Below are positions 1 to 7,022 of a DNA stretch of 11,026 nucleotides, piece after piece. Source of the DNA: Candidatus Brocadia sp. (GTDB taxonomy: Bacteria > Planctomycetota > Brocadiia > Brocadiales > Brocadiaceae); NCBI GenBank assembly GCA_030837935.1, contig JAUQXU010000048.1:1-11026 (forward strand), in the 5' to 3' direction. The notes beneath the pieces were generated by a model that was not told where the DNA came from, made no database searches, and saw only the letters and a list, made by a program, of their open reading frames with translations. The first letter of the stretch is position 1; every line of letters begins with the position of its first letter. A program made the position numbers and the translations under genes.

Positions 1-372
1 GTAATGATGCAAGGGAGTTTGAGTCGAAAGGTCAAAGAATCTATTGCCCTTTTGGTTTCAAAGGACAATAGTTGCGCATATTGCGTAGCGGCTCATACGG
101 CCGCGCTCAGGACAATTGGGGTTACGGACCAAGAACTGACAATGATTGAGAGTGAGATTGAGAAATCAAAATTTACGGAGAAGGAACGTGAGATCTTAGC
201 CTTTGTCAGGAAGGCGAACAAAGACCCCAATAAGATAACTGACGAGGAATTTGAAGAGCTAAGGAAGAAAGGCGCTCGTGATTCGGAAATTGTTGAGGCG
301 CTGGGTGTAATGGAACTCTTTACATCCTTTAATAAATTTCTCGACTCACTGAAAGTAGAGATAGATTTCTAA
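1..372 (+). CDS. AhpD-like / carboxymuconolactone decarboxylase family protein (5' partial)
   Basis: The frame is already open at base 1 and the visible 122 residues begin mid-domain, so the gene starts upstream of the window; the ATGs at 4 and 7 are probably internal. The CxxC motif CAYC followed by VAAH (Cys24, Cys27 and His31 counted from the first visible Met) is the redox site of the AhpD/CMD fold (PF02627). The helical C-terminal half, ending in a phenylalanine-rich FTSFNKF segment, matches the roughly 180-residue peroxidase-related members. Such proteins use the cysteine pair for peroxide reduction or a related thiol redox job in the cytoplasm; the substrate here is unknown. The stop TAA (370-372) shares its last base with the ATG of the phosphate permease gene, so the two are very likely translationally coupled. 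It looks more like the general peroxidase-related group than the small peroxidase-like family that often accompanies ArsS. Confidence 0.82.
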   Translation, partial: VMMQGSLSRKVKESIALLVSKDNSCAYCVAAHTAALRTIGVTDQELTMIESEIEKSKFTEKEREILAFVRKANKDPNKITDEEFEELRKKGARDSEIVEALGVMELFTSFNKFLDSLKVEIDF

Positions 373-1502
373 TGATAATCTTAATAATACTTTTTCTAGC
401 AACATGCTTTCTTGCATATTCAAACGGCGCTAATGACAACTTTAAAGGAGTCGCCACACTCTTTGGCAGCAGGACCGCTAACTATAAACATGCAATTTGG
501 TGGGCAACTCTTACAACGTTTGCCGGTTCTTTGGCTTCGGTATTCTTTGCATCTGGTCTTGTAAGTACTTTTTCTGGTAAGGGTTTGGTTCCTCAAGGTA
601 TTGCTGTCTCTCCAGGATTTCTTACTGCAGTGGCAATTGGTACTGCTACTACGGTTATGGTTGCAACAGTCACCGGGTTTCCAATCTCAACTACACACAG
701 TTTGACGGGTGCCTTAGTTGGTGCCGGTTTTGTAGCCATAGGAGCGCAGGTAAACTTTGCTGTTCTGGGAAGCTCTTTTTTCTTACCACTTTTACTCAGT
801 CCAGTTTTTGCGATAGTTTTCGGCAGTATTTTTTATAGTATATTTAGGATAATTAGAATTCGTTCTCGCATAACAAAGGAGTGGTGTCTTTGTGTCGGTA
901 AAGAGAACAAAGTAACTCCATCATGCCACCCCGCACCTGTTCTTTCTGTAAATTATAGCAGTACTATTGATGTTACAATTGATACAGAAGAAAACTGCCA
1001 GGAAATTTATAAGGGGCATTTCCTGGGAATGAATAGCCAGAAATTGTTAGATTGTTTACACTTCTGTTCTGCCGGGGTAGTAAGCTTCGCTCGTGGTCTT
1101 AATGATACGCCAAAGATTGTAGCCCTCCTATTACTAATTAAGGGGTTATCTATACACTGGGGCATGCTGGCTGTTGCTGTTGGGATGTCGGTTGGTGGAC
1201 TTTTGAACGCTAGAAAAGTGGCTGAAACAATGAGCAATAAAATCACTAAGCTAAATCACGGTCAGGGCTTTACTGCAAACCTTGTTACTGGTATTCTTGT
1301 GATATTTGCCAGTAGATTTGGGATGCCTGTATCTACAACACATGTATCAGTAGGGTCTCTTTTCGGTATAGGTTTAATTACAAGGCGCATAAATACCCGT
1401 ACGGTACTGGAAATACTTTTGTCATGGTTCACAACCTTGCCTATTGCCGCCATATTTAGCGGCGGCACTTATTGGATAATAGGAAAATGCTTGCTTATTT
1501 AA
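372..1502 (+). CDS. PiT-family inorganic phosphate transporter
   Basis: This 376-residue integral membrane protein has the inverted-repeat architecture of the PiT/PHO4 family (PF01384). The N-terminal repeat has GANDN (19-23), FKGVATLFGSRT and TGFPISTTHSLTGALVGAG (101-119). The C-terminal repeat has GLNDTPK (242-248) and GMPVSTTHVSVGSLFGIG (317-334). Such permeases co-transport phosphate with H+ or Na+ at the inner membrane, and characterised Pit systems also take up arsenate, which matters beside arsS and arsM. Roughly residues 168-225 form a soluble loop between the repeats with four cysteines (172, 174, 185, 209), including a CLC motif. The start overlaps the stop of the preceding gene by one base (TAATG), with no strong ribosome binding site of its own. 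Family assignment is secure; specificity for phosphate rather than sulfate or arsenate is inferred. Confidence 0.93.
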   Translation: MIILIILFLATCFLAYSNGANDNFKGVATLFGSRTANYKHAIWWATLTTFAGSLASVFFASGLVSTFSGKGLVPQGIAVSPGFLTAVAIGTATTVMVATVTGFPISTTHSLTGALVGAGFVAIGAQVNFAVLGSSFFLPLLLSPVFAIVFGSIFYSIFRIIRIRSRITKEWCLCVGKENKVTPSCHPAPVLSVNYSSTIDVTIDTEENCQEIYKGHFLGMNSQKLLDCLHFCSAGVVSFARGLNDTPKIVALLLLIKGLSIHWGMLAVAVGMSVGGLLNARKVAETMSNKITKLNHGQGFTANLVTGILVIFASRFGMPVSTTHVSVGSLFGIGLITRRINTRTVLEILLSWFTTLPIAAIFSGGTYWIIGKCLLI

Positions 1503-1594
1503 TTTAAAAAATACAAAATTATTCTCAAGAACTAACTTTAAGGTTGAAATCTTGCATTATATCTGTGTGTCTATTTTACAGAAAGGAATGAGTC

Positions 1595-2083
1595 GTGAAT
1601 AAAAAAGTGTTTAAATACAAATGTTTTACATTTTTGTTTGTTATTTTTTTCTTTAGTGCTTCAACGATTTCTTATGCAGGAGATGCCGTCAAAAAGATAA
1701 ACCTTGCGGAATTAAATACTTTACTTGAAAGCAATAAAGGCAAGGTGGTGGTCCTTAACCTATGGGCAACATGGTGTCCACCGTGCAGGAAAGAGATGCC
1801 CGGTTTTATCAATCTTTACAAAAAATATAAGGACAAGGGATTGGAGATCATTGGTGTTGCCTTCGATGAAAACGGGCAAGAGGTGGTCCCACCATTTATA
1901 AAAGCATTGGGCGTCAATTATCCAATCTACCTTGATGGAGGCGACATCGGCCATGCATATGATTTGCAGGCTTATCCGACCACGATTATTTACGGGAAAG
2001 ATGGTAAAGTGGATAACAAGCATCTTGGTTATTTGTCAGAAGAAGATTTGGATAGCGAACTCAGCAAACTGTTAAAAAAATAA
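1595..2083 (+). CDS. TlpA-like periplasmic thiol-disulfide oxidoreductase
   Basis: This 162-residue protein has a basic N-terminus, a hydrophobic stretch at about residues 11-22 and a likely signal-peptidase site after SYA (28), so it should be exported or membrane-tethered. The mature part is a thioredoxin fold with active site WCPPC (60-64), preceded by VVVLNLWAT, and a cis-proline in AYPTT (Pro128). WCPPC with the PPCRKEMP continuation is typical of TlpA/ResA-type reductases, which reduce disulfides in extracytoplasmic partners such as apocytochromes. The GTG start at 1595 is favoured because GAAAGGA (1581-1587) lies 7 nt upstream; the ATG at 1588 is out of frame and meets a stop after four codons. 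It sits between the permease (92 nt) and arsS (76 nt). Direct electron supply to cytoplasmic ArsM is unlikely given its location, so its link to arsenic is by context only. Confidence 0.92.
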   Translation: MNKKVFKYKCFTFLFVIFFFSASTISYAGDAVKKINLAELNTLLESNKGKVVVLNLWATWCPPCRKEMPGFINLYKKYKDKGLEIIGVAFDENGQEVVPPFIKALGVNYPIYLDGGDIGHAYDLQAYPTTIIYGKDGKVDNKHLGYLSEEDLDSELSKLLKK

Positions 2084-2149
2084 CAAACATTTATTGCAAT
2101 CAGCTATGAATGAATACGAATAAGTATAAATAAAATAAAGCAGTTAACG

Positions 2150-2162
2150 GAGAGGATGTTTG
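2150..2162 (+). promoter_or_regulatory. Ribosome binding site and UUG start region of arsS
   Basis: GGAGAGG (2149-2155) is the only strong Shine-Dalgarno match before arsS. It lies 4 nt before the TTG at 2160, which is tight, and directly before an out-of-frame ATG at 2156 that would encode only 15 residues. The next in-frame start is ATG 2193, with only a weak AAGAG upstream. TTG 2160 is favoured by the purine box; ATG 2193 would remove 11 poorly conserved residues and leave the enzyme core whole. Confidence 0.45.
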
Positions 2163-3155
2163 AAAGCATCAAGTTTATTACAAGAGTCAAAGATGAATTT
2201 TGAAGATAAATTAGGGCAGCATGGTATCCATGTAAGGCGTATAACCCTTAAAATACTTCAGATAAACGCTGGGAAATTTTGCAACCAGACTTGTGTTCAT
2301 TGTCATGTGGATGCTGGTCCGAAGCGAACCGAAATCATGTCTACAAAGACAGCGGAACGTATTTTAGGCTTGCTTGCCAATACTCCGTCAATTGATCTCG
2401 TAGATTTCACGGGAGGCGCCCCGGAGCTTAATCCTGCATTCCGCTCTATGGTTATACGCGCCCGTTCTCTGGGGCGTCGTGTGATAGATCGATGCAATCT
2501 CACCGTCTTGTTCGTTAATGGTCAGGAAGATTTGGCAGAATTATTCAGGGATAATTGCGTTGAAGTGATCGCCTCTTTACCCTGTTATTCCAGGGAAAAT
2601 GTGGATAAGCAGCGCGGTAGGGGTGTATTTGACAAGAGCATTGACGCATTACGAAAGCTAAATTCTCTCGGATATGGAGTTGAAGGAAGCGGATTAAGAT
2701 TAGATTTGGTCTACAATCCTGGAGGAGACTTCCTTCCGCAGTCTCAGGGAAAACTAGAAAAACAGTATAAAAAGGAATTATTGGAGCAATTCGAAATTTC
2801 TTTTAACCGTCTGTATACAATGACGAATATGCCAATCAAGCGATGGGAGAAATATCTCGAGCACACAGGACAAAGGGAACATTACAGAGAACTGCTTGTC
2901 AACGCATTCAACCCGCAGGCGGTAGACAATTTGATGTGCAGGACGCTCATTTCTGTCGGTTGGGATGGTCAGCTTTATGACTGCGATTTTAATCAGATGC
3001 TTGAAATTCCCGTTGGGGGTCGTCTCAGGACAATATGGGACATTGAGTCTTTTGAAGAATTCAATGAAGGTGTGATTGCAACGGGTACACACTGTTTCGG
3101 TTGTACCGCTGGAACTGGAAGCAGTTGCGGAGGCTCTCTGATTCATAACACGTAA
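2160..3155 (+). CDS. arsS: Arsenosugar biosynthesis radical SAM protein ArsS
   Basis: This 331-residue enzyme has the radical SAM cluster motif CNQTCVHC (Cys41, Cys45, Cys48), which binds a 4Fe-4S centre and SAM. The flanking INAGKF and HVDAGPKRTEIM blocks and TGGAPEL (84-90) are characteristic of the radical SAM/Cys-rich ArsS family. The C-terminal half has conserved cysteines in MCRTLISVGW, YDCDFNQ and HCFGCTAGTGSSCGG (312-325), probably auxiliary metal ligands. Length agrees with the family. ArsS is known to convert dimethylarsenical plus SAM to 5'-deoxy-5'-dimethylarsinoyl-adenosine, the precursor of oxo-arsenosugars, in the cytoplasm. The neighbouring methyltransferase ArsM, 226 nt downstream on the same strand, would supply the dimethylated substrate. 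The start is TTG 2160 or ATG 2193. Older annotations may call it a radical SAM/Cys-rich or selenosugar-linked protein. Confidence 0.94.
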   Translation: MKASSLLQESKMNFEDKLGQHGIHVRRITLKILQINAGKFCNQTCVHCHVDAGPKRTEIMSTKTAERILGLLANTPSIDLVDFTGGAPELNPAFRSMVIRARSLGRRVIDRCNLTVLFVNGQEDLAELFRDNCVEVIASLPCYSRENVDKQRGRGVFDKSIDALRKLNSLGYGVEGSGLRLDLVYNPGGDFLPQSQGKLEKQYKKELLEQFEISFNRLYTMTNMPIKRWEKYLEHTGQREHYRELLVNAFNPQAVDNLMCRTLISVGWDGQLYDCDFNQMLEIPVGGRLRTIWDIESFEEFNEGVIATGTHCFGCTAGTGSSCGGSLIHNT

Positions 3156-3259
3156 GGGCGGAATAATGTAGATTAATTTATTTGCTTGCTATAGGCCTTT
3201 GGCAACTGTATTTGTTATACAGGGTATCATTATGAAGATAATGGATTCAGCCTATAAAC

Positions 3260-3288
3260 CTTAATCCTCCCTAAACATACCATATAAT
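3260..3288 (+). promoter_or_regulatory. Possible promoter of arsM
   Basis: TATAAT at 3283-3288 is a perfect sigma70-type -10 box; 16 nt before it lies TTAATC (3261-3266), a weak -35 match. Transcription would begin near 3295, giving a leader of about 85 nt before the arsM start. The 226-nt gap after arsS makes a separate arsM promoter plausible, but the -35 box is poor and no operator for an ArsR-type repressor could be recognised. Confidence 0.3.
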
Positions 3289-3305
3289 TCTGGATAGGTG
3301 GATTA

Positions 3306-3330
3306 GGCCTGTCCTGAGTTTGCGAAGGGC
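3306..3330 (+). repeat. Degenerate copy of a dispersed intergenic repeat
   Basis: GGCCTGTCCTGAGTTTGCG followed by AAGGGC resembles a short repeat seen in many bacterial genomes whose usual form reads CCTGTCCTGAGCTTGTCG followed by AAGGG. This copy differs in the centre and has lost bases. It lies in the spacer before arsM and has no visible coding role. Identification rests on recall of the repeat, not on a second copy in this window. Confidence 0.35.
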
Positions 3331-3381
3331 GCAGCAAATACACCAATTGAAATTCTATAATTATGAAAGAGGTACGGAATT

Positions 3382-4533
3382 ATGATAATAGAACAAGCCG
3401 TTTTGAATCGTTATAGTACTGCAGCATCACAACGGGAAGCATCACTTTGCTGCCCTGTTACGTATGATTCAAAGTACTTGGAAATAATTCCCCGGGAGGT
3501 ATTGGATCGCGAGTACGGTTGTGGTGACCCCTCACAATATGTATGTGAGGGGGAGACAGTTCTGGATTTGGGATCAGGGGGCGGGAAAATCTGCTTTATT
3601 GCAAGCCAGGTGGTCGGTTCATCCGGGCGGGTAATAGGAGTCGATATGAATGATGAGATGCTTGCGCTTGCCCGCAAGGCAAATAGTGAGGTATCACAAC
3701 GACTGGGATATGCCAACGTCGAGTTTCGTAAGGGAAAGATACAGGATTTGCGTATCGATAGAGATATGCTTGATGAGTGGCTGAAAAAGAATCCTATAAA
3801 AAATGAATCTGATCTTATTGCGTTTGAATCATATGTAAAACAGATCAGCGAAACATCTCCGATGATCCAGGATGGGTCGATTGACGTTGTGATCAGTAAT
3901 TGTGTCTTAAATCTGGTGAACCACAAAGACAAAACCATGCTTTTTCAAGAGATTTATCGGGTACTTAAGCGGGGCGGACGCGCTGCAATCAGCGACATTG
4001 TATCGGACGAACCAGTCCCATTGGAGCTTCAGCAGGACACAGACCTGTGGAGTGGGTGTATCTCGGGTGCGCTTCAGGAGTTTGAATTCCTTAAGGCATT
4101 TGAGGATGCCGGGTTTTATGGAATTACGATTGCCAAACGTGATGAAAGGCCATGGCGAACGGTTCAGGGCATTGAGTTTAGAAGTATCACCGTGCTTGCA
4201 TACAAAGGGAAAGAAGGGCCATGCTGGGATCATAAAGAGGCAGTTGTATACAAAGGACCGTTTCGGGATGTTACCGACGACGATGGACATCGGTATCACC
4301 GCGGAGTGCGTGTATCTGCCTGCCGAAAGACATTTAATATCCTGGGACGTGTGCCATACTCAAATCACTTTGAATTTATAAGACCGTTGAGGGAAGTCCC
4401 GGAAGAACAGGCGCAACCCTTCCCGTGCACAAAGGAAATGTTCGTCAGATCACCACGTGAAACAAAAGGAGAAGGATATAACATAACAAATGAAGGTGAT
4501 TCTCTGTGTTGTGAACCGGGAAGTTGTTGTTGA
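3382..4533 (+). CDS. arsM: Arsenite S-adenosylmethionine methyltransferase ArsM
   Basis: This 383-residue class I methyltransferase has SAM motif I VLDLGSGGGK (60-69) and an acidic motif II in VIGVDM. The four cysteines typical of eukaryote-like ArsM enzymes align here as Cys47 (YGCGD), Cys71 (KICFIAS), Cys174 (SNCVLNL) and Cys226 (LWSGCISGAL); the last two bind As(III) during catalysis. It would convert arsenite stepwise to mono- and dimethylarsenicals in the cytoplasm, using thiol reductants. After the methyltransferase core, residues from about 275 form a C-terminal extension ending in CCEPGSCC (376-383), a cysteine-pair tail that may bind arsenic or metal. The start ATG 3382 has AGAGG (3369-3373) 8 nt upstream. 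Together with arsS upstream it supports an arsenosugar pathway; the final arsenical product cannot be read from sequence. Confidence 0.95.
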   Translation: MIIEQAVLNRYSTAASQREASLCCPVTYDSKYLEIIPREVLDREYGCGDPSQYVCEGETVLDLGSGGGKICFIASQVVGSSGRVIGVDMNDEMLALARKANSEVSQRLGYANVEFRKGKIQDLRIDRDMLDEWLKKNPIKNESDLIAFESYVKQISETSPMIQDGSIDVVISNCVLNLVNHKDKTMLFQEIYRVLKRGGRAAISDIVSDEPVPLELQQDTDLWSGCISGALQEFEFLKAFEDAGFYGITIAKRDERPWRTVQGIEFRSITVLAYKGKEGPCWDHKEAVVYKGPFRDVTDDDGHRYHRGVRVSACRKTFNILGRVPYSNHFEFIRPLREVPEEQAQPFPCTKEMFVRSPRETKGEGYNITNEGDSLCCEPGSCC

Positions 4534-4600
4534 AATAGAGTGGACGTCGTTCTGTCAAACAAGCACATGATCGGGAAATCTTTCATGGCGTAATATAGGC

Positions 4601-4629
4601 TTTACTTTTCTGTCCAAGGAAATTATAAT
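4601..4629 (+). promoter_or_regulatory. Sigma70-like promoter of the aquaporin gene
   Basis: TTTACT (4601-4606) and a perfect TATAAT (4624-4629) are separated by exactly 17 nt. Transcription would start near 4636, about 40 nt before the ATG of the aquaporin. This suggests that the aquaporin is not merely read through from arsM. Confidence 0.55.
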
Positions 4630-4657
4630 GTGCCTTCGTGATCTGATTATTCCTTAA

Positions 4658-4670
4658 AGAAAGGGGGGGG
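4658..4670 (+). promoter_or_regulatory. Ribosome binding site running into an eight-G tract
   Basis: The purine-rich leader AAGAAAGGGGGGGG ends in eight consecutive G residues (4663-4670), 5 nt before the aquaporin ATG. It can pair with the anti-Shine-Dalgarno sequence in several registers. A homopolymer of this length at the ribosome binding site could change length by slippage and so alter translation. Confidence 0.5.
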
Positions 4671-4675
4671 TATTA

Positions 4676-5386
4676 ATGCCATTATTTCGTCGTGCTGTAG
4701 CGGAATTTATTGGTACTGCCTGGTTGGTTTTTGGGGGATGTGGTAGTGCGGTTCTCGCAGCGTCGTTTCCTCACGTAGGAATTGGTCTGCTGGGTGTTTC
4801 TTTTGCTTTTGGTCTAACGGTGCTTACGATGGCCTATACCATTGGATCTATTTCTGGATGTCACCTGAATCCAGCAGTCTCGATTGGTTTATGGGCGGGA
4901 GGCCGTTTTAAGGCATCCGAGCTCTATGCATATATCATTGCGCAGATACTTGGGGGTATAGCAGGCGCCGGGGTTCTCTATGTGATCGCAAGCGGTAATC
5001 CTGGTTTCAGTCTTAGTGGTGGTCTGGCATCGAACGGTTACGGTGCGCATTCACCCGGCGGTTATTCGTTAATGTCGGGATTGGTAACAGAAGTTGTCAT
5101 GACCTTTATATTTCTGATAATCATTCTTGGTTCGACTGACCGTCGCGCACCGGCGGGATTTGCGCCAATATCTATTGGTTTGGCGCTGGCGTTGATTCAT
5201 CTTGTCAGTATTCCCGTTACCAATACATCGGTGAATCCTGCACGCAGCACGGGACCCGCTGTATTTGTCGGTGGATGGGCACTGTCACAGCTCTGGTTGT
5301 TTTGGGTAATGCCCATGGTGGGCGCGGTTCTTGCCGGCATTCTCTATCGATGGCTATTTAGAGAAACTGAAACACGTCCGGCCTGA
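4676..5386 (+). CDS. aqpZ: Aquaporin Z (water channel)
   Basis: This 236-residue six-helix major intrinsic protein has both pore motifs, HLNPAV (63-68) and NPARS (187-191). It follows E. coli AqpZ closely throughout, including VFGGCGSAVLAA, FGLTVLTMA, SNGYGAHSPGGYS and SIPVTNTSVNPARST. The aromatic/arginine filter positions corresponding to E. coli Phe43, His174, Thr183 and Arg189 are here Phe45, His175, Thr184 and Arg190, which predicts a water-selective channel rather than a glycerol or arsenite channel. Spacing from arsM is 142 nt with its own promoter, so its place beside arsenic genes need not mean arsenic transport. The usual glycine after the first SG is cysteine here (SGCHLNPAV, Cys62), a position close to the pore that could be mercury- or thiol-sensitive. 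mscL follows after 117 nt, making an osmotic-response pair. Confidence 0.95.
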   Translation: MPLFRRAVAEFIGTAWLVFGGCGSAVLAASFPHVGIGLLGVSFAFGLTVLTMAYTIGSISGCHLNPAVSIGLWAGGRFKASELYAYIIAQILGGIAGAGVLYVIASGNPGFSLSGGLASNGYGAHSPGGYSLMSGLVTEVVMTFIFLIIILGSTDRRAPAGFAPISIGLALALIHLVSIPVTNTSVNPARSTGPAVFVGGWALSQLWLFWVMPMVGAVLAGILYRWLFRETETRPA

Positions 5387-5440
5387 CTCTTCGCAGAGGG
5401 TCATAATCAATTGTCAAATTTTATCAAATAATGCCAGGTT

Positions 5441-5471
5441 TTGACCCAGACTATCTTTCTGTCTTTATAAT
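5441..5471 (+). promoter_or_regulatory. Possible promoter of mscL
   Basis: TTGACC (5441-5446) and a perfect TATAAT (5466-5471) lie 19 nt apart, slightly longer than the optimum. Transcription would start near 5478, just upstream of the strong ribosome binding site AAGGAGG (5491-5497). Box quality is good but the spacing lowers certainty. Confidence 0.42.
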
Positions 5472-5503
5472 AATCATTTCAACAGTAGGAAAGGAGGAGT
5501 AAC

Positions 5504-5956
5504 GTGTTTAACAATGTATTAAAAGATTTCAAGGCGTTTGCCATGCGGGGCAACGTGCTGGATTTGGCAGTCGGTATTATCATAGGCGCAGCCTTTGGCA
5601 AGATCATCACTTCACTGGTCAATGACGTTATCATGCCGCCAATTGGTCTGCTTCTTGGGAAAGTGGACTTCAGAAACTTGTTTGTCAACTTGTCGGGTAT
5701 ATCATATGGCAGCCGCGCGGAGGCACAGGCCGCAGGCGCGCCCACGATTAATTATGGAGTATTTATCAATACCGTCATCGATTTTATCATTGTGGCATTT
5801 GCCATCTTTATGTTAGTCCGAGTTCTTAACAAAATATTACAACCGAAACCAGCAGCTGCACCGCCAGCAACAAAGGTATGTGCATACTGTATTTCCAACA
5901 TTCCGGTCAAAGCTACTCGCTGCCCGCACTGTACGTCTGAATTGAAAGCTGCATAA
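5504..5956 (+). CDS. mscL: Large-conductance mechanosensitive channel MscL with C-terminal zinc-ribbon-like tail
   Basis: Residues 1-112 are a standard MscL (PF01741): amphipathic N-terminal helix (NVLKDFKAFAMRGN), TM1 pore helix LDLAVGIIIGAAFGKIITSLVND (19-41), periplasmic loop and TM2 YGVFINTVIDFIIVAFAIFMLVR (84-106). It opens under membrane tension in hypo-osmotic shock and releases solutes. After a short Pro/Ala linker (113-122) there is a CAYC...CPHC pair of CxxC motifs (Cys126, 129, 140, 143), which should form a small zinc ribbon in the cytoplasm; the tail lengthens the protein to 150 residues from the usual 130-odd. The GTG start at 5504 has an excellent AAGGAGG 6 nt upstream. Its neighbour aqpZ handles water flux, so the two fit a common osmotic role. 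The family call is secure; zinc binding is inferred. Confidence 0.95.
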   Translation: MFNNVLKDFKAFAMRGNVLDLAVGIIIGAAFGKIITSLVNDVIMPPIGLLLGKVDFRNLFVNLSGISYGSRAEAQAAGAPTINYGVFINTVIDFIIVAFAIFMLVRVLNKILQPKPAAAPPATKVCAYCISNIPVKATRCPHCTSELKAA

Positions 5957-6155
5957 AACGAGGGCAAAAAACGGGAGTGTATGACCATGCGGGATTATAA
6001 AGAGTCTGCGCATCATAGAAGCCATACCTGAGTGCTTGAATTCCTTACGAGCTGTCATGCAGGGTTGCAGCTGAAGTTTCAGTGCAACTTACCGTATTGC
6101 TTTGCGATAAACGACTGTTGTCATAATAGCCACTCTCTGAAAAACGAACGGAAGG

Positions 6156-7022
6156 TTAGTGACTTTCATTGGACTTATCCCATTTCCGTTGACCGATAGC
6201 ATAGCCCGTGATCTTGCCGATAAAGGGAATCTTCAGCATACCAGGTAAATTTACGCAGAGCTTTGTGTCCCTGAAATCCCGGAGACCGATGGTCATACCT
6301 TCGTGACCCATGCGAGGCTGAGGCCGATAGGTACCTAACAAGCGATCCCACCACGGCAGGTTGAAACCAAAGTTGCTGTTGGTCTCATAGTCTTCCATCG
6401 AGTGATGCACCCGATGCATGTCGGGTGTTACCATGAACCAACGCAACACATAGTCTATGTTCCGTAGTATGCGCACGTCACCATGGTTGAACATGGACGT
6501 TGCATTCAGCACCACCTCAAACGCGACCACCGCCAGCACGGGTGGTCCTAGCACCACAATTACCGCAAACTTGATCAGCATGGAGAGTATGATCTCGAAG
6601 GGATGAAACCGTACACCGGTGGTGACGTCGAAGTCCAGGTCAGCGTGGTGCATGCGATGCATCCGCCAAAAAACAGGGATAGCATGGAACATCACGTGTT
6701 GCAGATAGATGGCGAAGTCCATGATAACCACTGATAACACGACTGCGATTCTGTATGGTGTCAGAAAGTAATTAAAAAGACCCCACCCGTGTTCCTGAGC
6801 AAATGCTGCCATGCCCACCGCAGCTGCGGGAAAGGCTAAGCGCAACAGGAAGCTATTAAGGAACACGACTCCGAGATTATTAATCCAGCGAATCATCTTC
6901 GAGACCCTAGGTATTCGTCTGGGCGCTACTAGTTCCCACAGGGCCATAATCCCCAAGATACCGAAAAAGAACCCAAGGCGAATGACAACCTCGTGACTCA
7001 TGACAAACTCACACATGTTCAT
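6156..7022 (-). CDS. Sterol desaturase / fatty acid hydroxylase family membrane protein
   Basis: This 288-residue protein has three to five hydrophobic stretches and the histidine clusters of the membrane diiron hydroxylase superfamily (PF04116): HVMFH (109-113, HxxxH), HRMHH (122-126, HxxHH) and HRVHH (203-207, HxxHH), with extra histidines at 140 and 180. Members bind two irons and hydroxylate or desaturate lipids such as sterols, fatty acids or carotenoids at the membrane; the substrate here cannot be told. The segment NFGFNLPWWDRLLGTY is typical of bacterial members of unknown function. ATG 7022 gives the longest frame but has no clear ribosome binding site; the ATG at 7016 (residue 3) or 7001 (residue 8, with a weak GTGAG upstream) are alternatives. 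It is a single gene on the minus strand, convergent with mscL and divergent from the next gene. Confidence 0.9.
   Translation of the reverse strand: MNMCEFVMSHEVVIRLGFFFGILGIMALWELVAPRRIPRVSKMIRWINNLGVVFLNSFLLRLAFPAAAVGMAAFAQEHGWGLFNYFLTPYRIAVVLSVVIMDFAIYLQHVMFHAIPVFWRMHRMHHADLDFDVTTGVRFHPFEIILSMLIKFAVIVVLGPPVLAVVAFEVVLNATSMFNHGDVRILRNIDYVLRWFMVTPDMHRVHHSMEDYETNSNFGFNLPWWDRLLGTYRPQPRMGHEGMTIGLRDFRDTKLCVNLPGMLKIPFIGKITGYAIGQRKWDKSNESH

Noticed and set aside
1..372. Assignment of the first gene to the arsenosugar-associated peroxidase-like family
   Set aside because: The residues around CAYCVAAH and the helical C-terminal half resemble the general peroxidase-related CMD proteins; the link to ArsS is only positional.
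3199..3230. TTGGCA with TATACA or TATCAT as an arsM promoter
   Set aside because: Spacers are 11 and 20 nt, outside the usual range.
5383..5402. Hairpin GACTCT/AGGGTC after aqpZ as a terminator
   Set aside because: The stem is 6 bp with a wobble pair and no U-tract follows, so it does not meet terminator criteria.
5981..6031. 16-codon frame after mscL with a GGGAG upstream
   Set aside because: Too short, spacing to the first ATG is only 3 nt, and no family or conservation evidence can be seen.
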